A DNA stretch of 49,774 nucleotides from Cytauxzoon felis (taxonomy: Eukaryota > Apicomplexa > Aconoidasida > Piroplasmida > Theileriidae). A program made the translations under genes and the position numbers. Position 1 is the first letter of the stretch, and each line of letters begins with the position of its first letter. Where the stretch lies: contig JAIQCW010000322.1 of assembly GCA_020283715.1 (NCBI GenBank), positions 1-49,774 of the forward strand. Reading direction: 5' to 3'. This document shows, one piece after another, positions 40,263-49,729 of the stretch. A model generated the notes under the pieces. That model worked only from the letters and a program-made list of their open reading frames with translations, did no database searches and had not been told where the DNA came from.

Positions 40263-43200
40263 TAATAACTAATATTATTATTATTAATAAAATTTTATAT
40301 TTTTTTATACAATCTATTTTTATATTTTTACCAAATGATTTAACATTTATAATAGTTGTTTTATTATTTATTATATATGACCATTTTAATATAGAATCAT
40401 CTAATGAAAATCTCCCCATAATATTATTATTATTAGATAACCCCACAGATTTTGTAATAAATATAATATCTCTTAAATAATTAAATTCAGGAAACATAAT
40501 AGAAAATTCTGATGAATTACCAATATAATAATTTCTAATATTATATATATTTCTACAATAACCATATTGTAATGATATTAAATTAATAAATAATTCATCC
40601 CCATAATTCATTTCCATATTATTTTCCCAATTAAATAATATATAATTTTTATTTATATTTAATTCAATATAATAAAAATATTCTAATAATTGATTTCTAG
40701 TAATAATAAATATAGGATCTGTAATATTATAAAATGATGAATCTAATAATAAATTTGGTAATAAAAAACCAAATGGTAATATGGGGCCATCTATATTACC
40801 AGAATATATTAATGATATAATACTAGGTATATCTATAGCAATTTTTCTAATTAATGCATCTGTTATACATGCTAATTTACATAATAATATACATTTCTCA
40901 CCTATAATATATCTATTATTTATTAATGAATATGATAATATAGATATATTTCTACATAATTTATATATTAAATATAATAAATCTATCTGTAATGAATGAT
41001 CTATATCATTATCTTTCCAAAAACATTTTAACCCCATATTTAATTTATTATTTAATGATAATGGCATAGGTATTAATTCTAATATAATATATTTTATCAT
41101 TTGATATCTCCATGCATAAGTATATAATATATAATCTCTTTGATTAGATAATATAGTACTAATTTCAATACATTTCCTTAATAATTCACAAACTTTTTTA
41201 AATGAATCTACATTCATATCTATATTTGTTAATATAACAGGTAATAATAATTGTGATTTTATAGTACCTTTAGCTAATTCATTAACATTTGGTCCATCTA
41301 ATCTAAATTTACCATAATTATTAAATTCCATATTCAATTTAATATCATCAATAGAAGATAAACCATGACCCATACCCATAATATATTCAGGTATCATTAA
41401 CTTAATATTATTATATATCTTACCAATCAATAATATAATATGCTTATATAAATCATATTTATTACATATAATATTAAATTTATATGCAATGTCATCAGAT
41501 ATATTATCATCCATCATAATATTACTCAAATTAGGATATATACCATTAGTACAACCCATCAATCTACATAATCTATCAAAATAATCCATATCTAATGAAG
41601 GTTCAGCCGAGGTCTTGCCACTAGGCGTGATGCCTGATGTCGTCCTGCCGTCAGCTCTTCTATTTACTTCCCCTTCCAGCTCCCGTGGATCGCTTCCAGG
41701 TTCCACTCGAGGTCCAGTACTATTCCTCATTCCATCTACACCTCTACCTTCACCGCCACGATCTCCGGGAGTGGCATTACCGTTTACGGATAGGTAATTA
41801 GAAGAGCTGTCTGCAAGACCAACGGTGGTGGTAACATCAGGTGGAGAGTTATGTTTGACAAGTTCCCATGGATCATTATCTGATTTATTATTATCAATAG
41901 TCCAAAAATCCGGTACAGGAATATTTTCATAATCACCAACTTGCTGGTTTTTATGGGGATTATTGAAATTATCGGGTTTTTTATCCCCACTAACCCCACC
42001 TGAGGTCCAATCACTACCATCACCTGAGGTCTTTCTGTCGTTGCCACTCGCCGTGGTGGCTCTTCTATTTACTTGTCCCTTCGCTTCCCATAGATCAGCT
42101 ACGGGTATTCCACTTGAGGTTACATCATTAACTTCACCTCCATCTTCGCCACGATCTCCGGGAGTGGCATTACTCTTTAGAGATAGGTAATTTGAAGAGC
42201 TGTCTGCAGGACGAAAAGAGTTGGATTGGAACTCGAGTGGAGAGGCTCCACGCTTAGTGGGATCAGAGTTGGATTGACCTTTGGTAGAGGTAACATCGGA
42301 TGTAGTATTTGTATCATCGAGTTGTATTTCTTCGGTAGCGAGTAGTGCGAGTTTTTTGCAAGCGAATTCGATGAAAAGTAGTGTACTTTTATGTTTGAAT
42401 TGTTTACGATAATCTTGTTTATTAGAGAGTAGTTTAAGATCATCATGGACGAGTAGGCATATACTGAATTGATAGAGTATATTAACAAGACGTATATCGG
42501 ATTCATTAGATCCATAATGTTTAATAATAAGATTAATTAATGATGTTAATGATTGTATTATACTACCAGGTTTATATTCATTTAATGGTGTATCCATCCA
42601 TACACCACCAATATTATTATTTAATTCTTGTACTAATGATTTAATATCTGTTTTATCTTTACCTTCTGTAAATTGTGTAAAAGTTTCTATTAATAATTTT
42701 TTTGTATCATCTAATTTAGACATTAATGTATTTTTTTTATTAATATTTATATTTATATCATCTATATACCAATTTAATAATACACATTTTGAATTTAAAT
42801 GGGGTAATAAAACACTATAAAGTACCTCATAATTATTAATATTGGGTGAATACATTAATCTATATAATACAAACCAAAATGAACTATGTATTAATCTATC
42901 AGGAATAACACCTTTAAGTACAAGTACGGTATCCCTTTGTAAGGACCCCATTTTTATATATTTATCTACATTATATGAATGATATTTAAGACCAAGTCCA
43001 CCTGTATTAATAATAGAAAAACTATATCTAGAATCATCAGGATATTTATATATAAGATAAAATAATATATCAATAGGTGTATCATCAGTTAATGATATAC
43101 CACCAGGTAATAATAACCATTCATCACATTGTAAATCACGTATACGATTAATTAAATTAAATATATAACCATATAATAATGAATAATTACCATTATTAGC

Positions 43201-43476
43201 TAATGATATAGCATCATATAAATTTTGCCATAATGTATAATCTGTAATACTTAATAACTCTTTAATCTTTAATAAACTTTTATATACACTAGATGATATT
43301 ATATTACCACCAATCTCTAATATCTTATTCAATACACGTATAGTATACGCTATCGAATTATTCAAATCTTTAGATATAGGTAATTGAGACAATGGTATAA
43401 TACAACCACTGTTCAATGAAAAAAAATCATTACAACATTGCTCTATAAAGGCTTGATCCCTCCAAATCCACGACAT
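40189..43476 (-). CDS. Giant DUF3638-type gene, N-terminal segment
   Basis: Starts at an ATG at 43476 (MSWIWRDQAF). It has the LLLPGGISL ... YSFSIINTGGLGLKYHSYN block typical of the N-terminal part of DUF3638 proteins. The visible frame ends at 40189, but conserved family sequence (NPTNTLQPISGANPYN, LTAPYIRIPLIIQFF, then EEANLHTLSSIELQ and FEPGIWQ) continues across 40255-39817 in shifted frames. Two single-base shifts explain it: one at the A/T run at about 40249-40260, and one at the run of eight T (minus strand) at 40035-40042, where seven would restore the frame. Both are homopolymers, so sequencing error is likely. I take this, the central and the C-terminal segments as one gene of about 16.4 kb. 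Two hairpin clusters are translated in frame around residues 390-480 and 540-625. Confidence 0.7.
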   Translation of the reverse strand: MSWIWRDQAFIEQCCNDFFSLNSGCIIPLSQLPISKDLNNSIAYTIRVLNKILEIGGNIISSSVYKSLLKIKELLSITDYTLWQNLYDAISLANNGNYSLLYGYIFNLINRIRDLQCDEWLLLPGGISLTDDTPIDILFYLIYKYPDDSRYSFSIINTGGLGLKYHSYNVDKYIKMGSLQRDTVLVLKGVIPDRLIHSSFWFVLYRLMYSPNINNYEVLYSVLLPHLNSKCVLLNWYIDDINININKKNTLMSKLDDTKKLLIETFTQFTEGKDKTDIKSLVQELNNNIGGVWMDTPLNEYKPGSIIQSLTSLINLIIKHYGSNESDIRLVNILYQFSICLLVHDDLKLLSNKQDYRKQFKHKSTLLFIEFACKKLALLATEEIQLDDTNTTSDVTSTKGQSNSDPTKRGASPLEFQSNSFRPADSSSNYLSLKSNATPGDRGEDGGEVNDVTSSGIPVADLWEAKGQVNRRATTASGNDRKTSGDGSDWTSGGVSGDKKPDNFNNPHKNQQVGDYENIPVPDFWTIDNNKSDNDPWELVKHNSPPDVTTTVGLADSSSNYLSVNGNATPGDRGGEGRGVDGMRNSTGPRVEPGSDPRELEGEVNRRADGRTTSGITPSGKTSAEPSLDMDYFDRLCRLMGCTNGIYPNLSNIMMDDNISDDIAYKFNIICNKYDLYKHIILLIGKIYNNIKLMIPEYIMGMGHGLSSIDDIKLNMEFNNYGKFRLDGPNVNELAKGTIKSQLLLPVILTNIDMNVDSFKKVCELLRKCIEISTILSNQRDYILYTYAWRYQMIKYIILELIPMPLSLNNKLNMGLKCFWKDNDIDHSLQIDLLYLIYKLCRNISILSYSLINNRYIIGEKCILLCKLACITDALIRKIAIDIPSIISLIYSGNIDGPILPFGFLLPNLLLDSSFYNITDPIFIITRNQLLEYFYYIELNINKNYILFNWENNMEMNYGDELFINLISLQYGYCRNIYNIRNYYIGNSSEFSIMFPEFNYLRDIIFITKSVGLSNNNNIMGRFSLDDSILKWSYIINNKTTIINVKSFGKNIKIDCIKKYKILLIIIILVIIKKFLNGLTPQIHYNQYLGQIHII
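41605..41850 (-). repeat. In-frame hairpin-module cluster 26
   Basis: PPDVTTTVGLADSSSNYLSV, NGNATPGDRGGEGRGVDG, PRVEPGSDPRELEGEVNRRA, DGRTTSG. Near twin of cluster 25. Confidence 0.85.
41995..42310 (-). repeat. In-frame hairpin-module cluster 27
   Basis: SNSDPTKRGASPLEFQSNS, RPADSSSNYLSLKSNATPGD, TSSGIPVADLWEAKGQVNRR, ATTASGNDRKTSG. Only about 145 bases of host-like coding sequence separate it from cluster 26. Confidence 0.85.
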
Positions 43477-44152
43477 CTGAAGATAAACATTTCATATATT
43501 ATTTCTATACACAATCATTGAAATCTATTATATTATCCATACAATTATCCACAAATTACATAATCTTTAAATACAAATTTATTAAATCTAATATATTCAT
43601 TATAAAAAAAATCTACAAATATCAACAATATTATTATTCTCATCTATTACACCACCTCTAATATAACCAAGACAAAACACTACACTCCATACACATAGAC
43701 AAACATAAATCTTAATCAATATCAAATTAAACTTTTTTTTAAAATTATTATCATCATTTATATTAAAATTATATAATATAAAAATTATATTAACTTCAAT
43801 TTCATAATATGGAATCCAATGATCATATCATTTAACACCCGACCATTAACACTCCACCTGAGGTTACAGTCCTACTCTTCTTTCGTCTTGCAGACAGCTC
43901 TTCTAATTACTTCCCCCTCCGCTTCCCTGAGATCAGCTGCGGGTAGTCCGCTTGAGGTCTCCACCTGAGGTCCAATCACTAACTTCTCTTCGCCACGATC
44001 TCCGGGAGTGGCTCTACTCTTTAGAGATAGGTAATTGGAAGAGCCTCCACGGCGAGTGGACGACCTCAGGTGGATGTGAGTGGAAGGAGAGATGTGTAAG
44101 AGAAGAGTAGGATTGGACCTCAAGTGGAGTCGAGTGTAGTTGATTGATGTGA
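43477..44152. other. Intergenic region, giant gene / CCT6
   Basis: Bases 43477-43850 are AT-rich upstream sequence of the giant gene without a recognisable element; 43853-44140 is a hairpin-module cluster that ends at the CCT6 stop. Confidence 0.7.
43853..44140 (-). repeat. Mosaic hairpin-module cluster 28
   Basis: CCACCTGAGGT, GTCTTGCAGACAGC, TCCCTGAGATCAGCTGCGGG, CCACGATCTCCGGGAGTGG, CTCTTTAGAGATAGGTAATT, CCACGGCGAGTGG. Family frame is open for 80 codons although intergenic. Confidence 0.85.
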
Positions 44153-46349
44153 TTATTTATTATGCATGGATCTTCCGGCTTTGATGACTTCATCTACGAG
44201 TAGCATTTGTTGTGCGACGGTGGTAGCGATGGTGTATGTTTGTAATTTAACACTAAAGTTATCCCAAATACCTTCAGCTTCTGGTATAAGATGTTTACCA
44301 GTCTCTAAATCTATTCCTAAAGTACGTTGTGTATCTTTTTGTAAATCTAATAGCTCTAAGATAACTTCACGACCATCTAAACCAGCATTATCAGCCAAAG
44401 TTCTAGGTATCATTAATAAACTCTCTGCAAATACCAATACACCATACTTTGATTTACCCTTTACAGTATTCGCATATGACTATAAATTATTATTATAAAG
44501 ATAAACATCAACAAGAAGTACAATCACTAACTTCTACACCTGAGGTCCAATCCACCTAACGTTCTCCTGCAGAGAGCTTTTCTAATTAGCTCTCCCTCCG
44601 CTTCCCTGAGATCAGCTACGGGTAGTCCACTCGAGGTCTCCACCTGAGGTTATAATTCATATTTTCACTTCCTCATCTTCACCTCCAAAATTTGAAGGAA
44701 AATCTGAATTTCTATGGAAACTACTGAAGATATCTTAATGAATAATGGATGAAATTCTGATGTCAATAGTTCATTGAAGAGGAATTTGATGATTGTATTT
44801 AATTTTATCATCCTCACATCATTCCAATTTATATTCATTGAGCTATCCTTACTTTTGTGGATACCGTCATTTTATACGTATCTCGTCGAGATTAAGTTAT
44901 AACCTCAAGTAGAATACCTGGAAGCGATCTACGGGAGCTGGAAGGGGAAGTAAATAGAGGAGCTGTCTGCAAGACGACCTCAGGTGGAACAGCGAGTGGA
45001 GAAAATGGAGGAGTAGATATAGTAGATTGACCTCGGTGGAATAACTACATTCATTTGTGTAAACATACTTGTAGATGATTATATAGTATAATTTCGGTTG
45101 CTCCGGCACCGGGTAGTAGTTTTTTATCTTGTATGGTATTTTTGACGGCTCTGAGTGAGTCACGTATAGCATCTTTGATTTGATTGATTGAATGATCGGA
45201 TGAACCTTTGATAAGTAGTGTACAAGATAATGGATTTTTGACTTGTTCAACAAATGTGAATTTATCATCACCTAGAATTTCTTCATAAACAACACCAGCG
45301 AATCCTAGATCATTTGGTGTAAGATCATCAACAGAATTACATGGATTACCACCACAACATAATGTTAATCTTTCCATATTTCTACGTTTACAACGTCTTA
45401 ATGCAATAATACCTTCTTTAGCTAACATATCTAATGCAGGTGGATCAATACCTTTTTGATTAAATATACAGAATGTAAATTTATTATCAGATGTACAAAC
45501 TTTATTTTTAAGATCAATAATTTTTTGTACTTTTAAATCAGTAAAATTACGTTCAGAATTAACTAATAATTCACGTTTATCAACATCAGAATATAAAAAT
45601 CCTGCATGTACTTCACTTTTTTCATACTCTAATGAACAATTTAATGTTAATATATAAACATTTTCTAATCTCTTAGGCATATCAGGATGTCTAGAACCAT
45701 GATCTAATACCATACCACGTATTAATTTTGTTTCACTAGAAAATCTATGTTTCATATGTAATACTTCAATCATAAATAAATCTAATTCTTTATTAGGTCT
45801 ATATATTAATTTTATAGAATCTAATACCTCATTAGCTATATGTGATGCTAATTTTTTAGGTAATTTTGTACATGTTGATGTTCTACATACATTATATAAT
45901 AATTCCCAATCTAAATTATCTATATTTATATCTATTGATATTTTATTCATTATATCTATTATCTCTTTTAATGCTAAATCAAATCCATCACATATAAATT
46001 TTGGATGTACATTTTGATATAAAATTAAATCTTCACTATTTTTCATTAAACTAGATGAAAATAATACATTTGATGTTGTACCATCACCTGTTATCTCATC
46101 CATAGCTGCAGCCGCTCTACATAATACCATAGCTGTTGGATGTTGTATCATCATCTCTGATAATAATACACTACCATCTTTAGTTATTTTTATATTACCT
46201 GCACCATTTACTAACATTTTACATGTACCACTTGGACCTAAATTACTCTTTAATATATCAAATAAACTCTTAGCGGCATGTATATTCGTAGCTAAAGCAG
46301 CTATCGATTGTAAACTATCAGCACGTTTATTTAATATATTTACCGACAT
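44153..46349 (-). CDS. CCT6: T-complex protein 1 subunit zeta
   Basis: Complement(join(44153..44479, 45069..46349)) gives 535 residues, the usual length for a CCT subunit. It is one of eight subunits of the cytosolic TRiC/CCT ring that folds actin, tubulin and others. Visible group II chaperonin signatures: LGPSGTCKMLV, DGSVLLSEM, the ATPase GDGTTSN motif (DEITGDGTTSNVLF), and the PGAGATEI motif near the end of exon 1. VKGKSKYGVLVFAESLLMIPRTLADNAG at the start of exon 2 is the typical continuation. Zeta is the closest subunit by its N-terminal AxxLQSIAALATNIHAA pattern. The junction CTACAA|GTATGT ... TTTATAG|TCATAT restores the frame. The single intron of 589 nt holds hairpin modules and a type B repeat. 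Divergent from ATP12, with which it shares a 308-bp upstream region. Confidence 0.92.
44540..44655 (-). repeat. Hairpin-module cluster 29a, CCT6 intron
   Basis: CACCTGAGGT, CTCCTGCAGAGAGC, TCCCTGAGATCAGCTACGGG, CCACTCGAGGT, CCACCTGAGGT; left flank of type B copy 2. Confidence 0.8.
44660..44899 (+). repeat. Type B dispersed repeat, copy 2 (CCT6 intron)
   Basis: Homologous to 13561-13784 with the same orientation relative to its flanking modules (minus at left, plus at right), ending in CTCGTCGAGATTAAG. It lies fully inside the intron. Confidence 0.75.
44900..45045 (+). repeat. Hairpin-module cluster 29b, CCT6 intron
   Basis: ACCTCAAGTAGAATACC, AGCGATCTACGGGAGCTGG, GTCTGCAAGAC, ACCTCAGGTGG; right flank of type B copy 2, antisense to CCT6. 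Confidence 0.8.
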
Positions 46350-46657
46350 TTTTATTAAATATATTTAATTTATTAAATTGTCTTTAATATCAATTTCATA
46401 TAAGCATCAAGTGTACCAATAAAGTGTCTCTAATAATTTACCAATAAAAATATACACTCTATAACACATTAATTATACCATAAACCTAATATAACAATTT
46501 TATACTTGTATAGATTCACTATCGGGTTATAGAATCCTATACCAAATTTACGATCATGGAATCGGAAATTTTTTACAACTTAACATAGCAATATCTCATT
46601 GAAATATAATATTTAAAACACTTATAATTAATAATTTGTAGTTTATTTAACCCTGGA
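46350..46657. promoter_or_regulatory. Divergent upstream region, CCT6 / ATP12
   Basis: The 308 AT-rich bases between two divergent start codons must hold both promoters. I see no hairpin module and no clear motif; ACTATCGGGTTATAGAATCC at about 46519 is a local GC-richer spot. Confidence 0.4.
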
Positions 46658-47527
46658 ATGCATAAAATTTCAAGGGTATGTAGATACAGCACAAGACATC
46701 TTAATACAATCAATATTAAACGTATAAATCTAACAGATAAACCAAAATATAGCCTGTGCCGGCAAAATGTTAATATTATAGAGAGTAATAACAATTATCT
46801 ACTGCTTTTGGATGATAGAGTCTTAGCTACACCTTTAGGTAATGATTTGACTACGAGTTCAGTCAAATTAATAAATGCAATCAAATTAGAATGGGAAAAT
46901 CAAATAAATAAGTTAACATCATTTAAATGTGTACCATTAACATTATTATTATCGGAAACTTTAGATTTTATTGGTAATAATACATCTGATAAGATAAATA
47001 CACTATTAGATTTATTAGATACAGATACACTATTATTCTTCAAGGATAATGAGCATATAAATCTACCGAATTTAGATGTAATTAATGAAGATAAATTGAA
47101 AATTATAAAAGATTTAGATTTAAATACACTACAATCAACAATTATTAAACCAATTTTAGATAAATTTTCAGAAAAATTCAATATAAATAATTTAATTTTA
47201 TCTGATAACATATCAAAATGCCCTATTCAATCGCAATATACGAAATTACAAATAAGAATTGTACTACAATCATTGAAATTATATGAAATTATAGCACTAT
47301 CACATATACAAAAACATCTAAAGTCATTAATATTACCACTAATGCTTATAAAAGAATTAATTTCTATACCACATGCATTAAGAATCAGTCGTCTAGAAGA
47401 AACTTTAGAAGCATCAAGATGGGGAATAACAGACGACTTTATCTATACCGAAGATCTAATACATAAACATATACATAACTGCATCTCATTCATCTCACTC
47501 TCTAATACAAATAAACATTTTAATTGA
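46658..47527 (+). CDS. Mitochondrial F1-ATPase assembly factor Atp12
   Basis: The 289-residue single-exon protein matches the Atp12/ATPAF2 family in layout. It has an Arg/Ser-rich N-terminus (HKISRVCRYSTRHLN) fitting a mitochondrial presequence, an LLLDDRVLATPLGNDL motif, a KLINAIKLEWENQ helix, the LLDTDTLLFF motif and a C-terminal LEETLEASRWGITDDF motif. The last is the family's EExxQxxxWGxVExxHD region. Atp12 binds the F1 alpha subunit during assembly of ATP synthase in the mitochondrial matrix. Hydrophobic positions are filled with Ile, Leu and Asn in line with the AT-rich genome. No module insertion. Family call rests on these motifs and length (typical 280-330). Confidence 0.85.
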   Translation: MHKISRVCRYSTRHLNTINIKRINLTDKPKYSLCRQNVNIIESNNNYLLLLDDRVLATPLGNDLTTSSVKLINAIKLEWENQINKLTSFKCVPLTLLLSETLDFIGNNTSDKINTLLDLLDTDTLLFFKDNEHINLPNLDVINEDKLKIIKDLDLNTLQSTIIKPILDKFSEKFNINNLILSDNISKCPIQSQYTKLQIRIVLQSLKLYEIIALSHIQKHLKSLILPLMLIKELISIPHALRISRLEETLEASRWGITDDFIYTEDLIHKHIHNCISFISLSNTNKHFN

Positions 47528-48716
47528 TGTATAATACACTCCACTCGAGGTCTAGTACTACACTCCTTTCCACTCGCCGTGGAGGCTCTCTTATTTACCT
47601 CACCTCGACTCCCATGGATCGTCTCGGATTCTTCGCCACGATCTCCGGGAGTGGCTTTACTCTTTAGAGATAGGTAATTAGAAGAGCCTCCACGGCTAGT
47701 GGAAAGGAAAGTGGATTGAAGAATAGTACTGGACCTCAAGTGGACTACCCGCAGCTGATCTCAGGGAAGCGAAGGGGGAGGTAAATAGAGAAGGCCACCA
47801 CGGCGAGTGGAAAAGATGGACCTCAGGTGGAGTGTTAATGTAAATGTATGAATATCAGATTATAATCTCATAACAATTGGATTATGATAGAAATTATATT
47901 CTATTATATTATACAATCATATTAATATATTATCATTATATATATTTAATTTAACACCATATTTTAAGATTTTGTGGGGCAAAATCACGTAATTTAATTA
48001 AAATTTGAGATTGAAGATATGATTTATAATATGTTAATTGTCTTGAATAATGATTGAATAGATGATAATATGTGGTAAATGATATGTGTACCGATTATAA
48101 TGAATATAATAGTAGAGTAGTATTATAATAATATTAAATACACCACATTAATAGTAGTATGTATAATATGTTATAAGATAATAATAATAATAATGTTATA
48201 TATAATAATTATAATAATTATAGAAATAGTTTATAAATAAAATTTTAAATATTTATATAATATTAATTAATTAAAAGTAATATTAATATATAATGATATA
48301 TAAATTAGAATAATATAGAGTTGATATGCACAATATATAAAATAAATGTAATATAATATAAATGTGATATATATACACATAAATTTTATAATTTCTAATA
48401 TAATTTAATAATAACATGCAATATATATATAAATAAATATATAATGAATTATAAATATAAATAAATTATTGTATTGATATTATATTAATAGTATTGATTA
48501 TGATACATTTCAATTGATAATTAATATTAATGCAATAAAATTAATATATAATTGATAGAATGTTATTATTAAATATATTTAATTATATAAACACTACATT
48601 TAAAGATCTTAAAATAAATTATATTAAATATAATGAAATAATGAAATATTTATTGATTAATAATTATTATCATCTATCAAATTGATTTATATTATTCATT
48701 TGTATATATTTTAATA
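47528..48716. other. Intergenic region, ATP12 / small secreted protein
   Basis: Bases 47540-47835 are hairpin modules. Bases 47840-48716 are an extremely AT-rich (TA, TAA, ATAT) low-complexity stretch of nearly 900 bases in which I see no ORF, RNA or hairpin module. Confidence 0.7.
47540..47835 (-). repeat. Mosaic hairpin-module cluster 30
   Basis: Two head-to-head parts. Left in minus sense: CCACTCGCCGTGG, the CCATGGATCGTCTCGG subtype, CCACGATCTCCGGGAGTGG, CTCTTTAGAG, CCACGGCTAGTGG. Right in plus sense: ACCTCAAGTGG, AGCTGATCTCAGGGAAGCG, CCACGGCGAGTGG, ACCTCAGGTGG. Confidence 0.85.
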
Positions 48717-49226
48717 ATGCAGTATATAATAGGATTATTATTATTATTAATAATAAATTATATTAATTGTACATTATTTAATTGTATTAATTGTAATAAT
48801 GATATTATTACTGCTGAAATTGATATATTTAATACAAATACTAATGATTTATGTAAAACTATTATAATACCTTATTTAAATTATACTGTAATAGAAAATC
48901 ATATATATAAACATATTATACCATTATCATTTCTATGTAAAGGTAAAGTATTATTTATTGTACCAGAAAATCATATCTATACACAAAGTAATCTTATCAT
49001 CTATAATCTAAATAATCAACCAATACTATTAATATTAAAACGTAAACGTAAATATATATGTAAATCACGCAATATCTATTTTCGTTCATATAATAATAAT
49101 TGGTTCAAAATCGATAAAAATATGTTTAAATTTATATTAAATAAAATGAAAAAAGGTGATGAAATCAATTGCACTATCGAAGAAGAATTCAAATTTCAAA
49201 AGAAAATTCGAAAAAATAGGAAATAA
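48717..49226 (+). CDS. Small secreted protein, possibly FAINT-like
   Basis: The 169-residue protein has a strong signal peptide (MQYIIGLLLLLIINYINCT). Mature Cys occur early (FNCINCN) and at LCKT, LCKGK, YICKS and INCTI. The C-terminal half has alternating hydrophobic strands and FRSYNNNWFKIDKNMFKFIL, which recalls the last strand of a FAINT domain (aromatic, W, then Lys). That similarity is weak. The C-terminus is strongly basic (KKIRKNRK). Likely exported to the secretory pathway; function unknown. It lies after 900 bases of very AT-rich DNA and before hairpin modules. Confidence 0.65.
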   Translation: MQYIIGLLLLLIINYINCTLFNCINCNNDIITAEIDIFNTNTNDLCKTIIIPYLNYTVIENHIYKHIIPLSFLCKGKVLFIVPENHIYTQSNLIIYNLNNQPILLILKRKRKYICKSRNIYFRSYNNNWFKIDKNMFKFILNKMKKGDEINCTIEEEFKFQKKIRKNRK

Positions 49227-49284
49227 TTAACAACACCCCTAATTTAATCTACTTTCAATCATTAATATAACCACACTAGTACTA

Positions 49285-49630
49285 CAGTCAGCTCTCCACC
49301 CGAGGTTAATCTTTTCCATTGCATGGAGCTCACCACTTGAGGTCCATCCTGCCGTCAGCTTCTCTATTTACTTCCCCTTCCAGCTCCCGTAGATCGCTTC
49401 CAGGTATTCCACTTCCACCTGAGGTTACATCCAACACATCCTTAGAACCATCTTCCATCATTCCCATGATGGATGATCCATCACTACCTTCACCTTCACC
49501 ACGATCTCCGGGAGTGGCATTACCCTTCAGGGATAGGTAATTAGAAGAGCTGTCTGCAGGACGAAGAGATGTGGATTGGAAAGGAGAGTTGGATTGGACC
49601 TCAAGTGGATATCTGTTCTTCCGGGTAGAC
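49285..49630 (-). repeat. Mosaic hairpin-module cluster 31
   Basis: CCACCCGAGGT, CCATTGCATGG, CTGCCGTCAG, the CTCCCGTAGATCG module, the CATCATTCCCATGATG hairpin, CCACGATCTCCGGGAGTGG, and the stem variant CCCTTCAGGG. It ends with GTTCTTCCGGGTAGA. Confidence 0.85.
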
Positions 49631-49729
49631 AATAATGTCGAAGAATCTTCCTCGGTCCCCCTACTTTCAATTATCCATATGAAGAACATGTAATATATTA
49701 ATAATATCAGCCCATATTAACTATTTCTA

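Noticed and set aside
46500..46600. Possible tRNA near GGGTTATAGAATCC
   Set aside because: No acceptor stem or D-arm can be folded around it.
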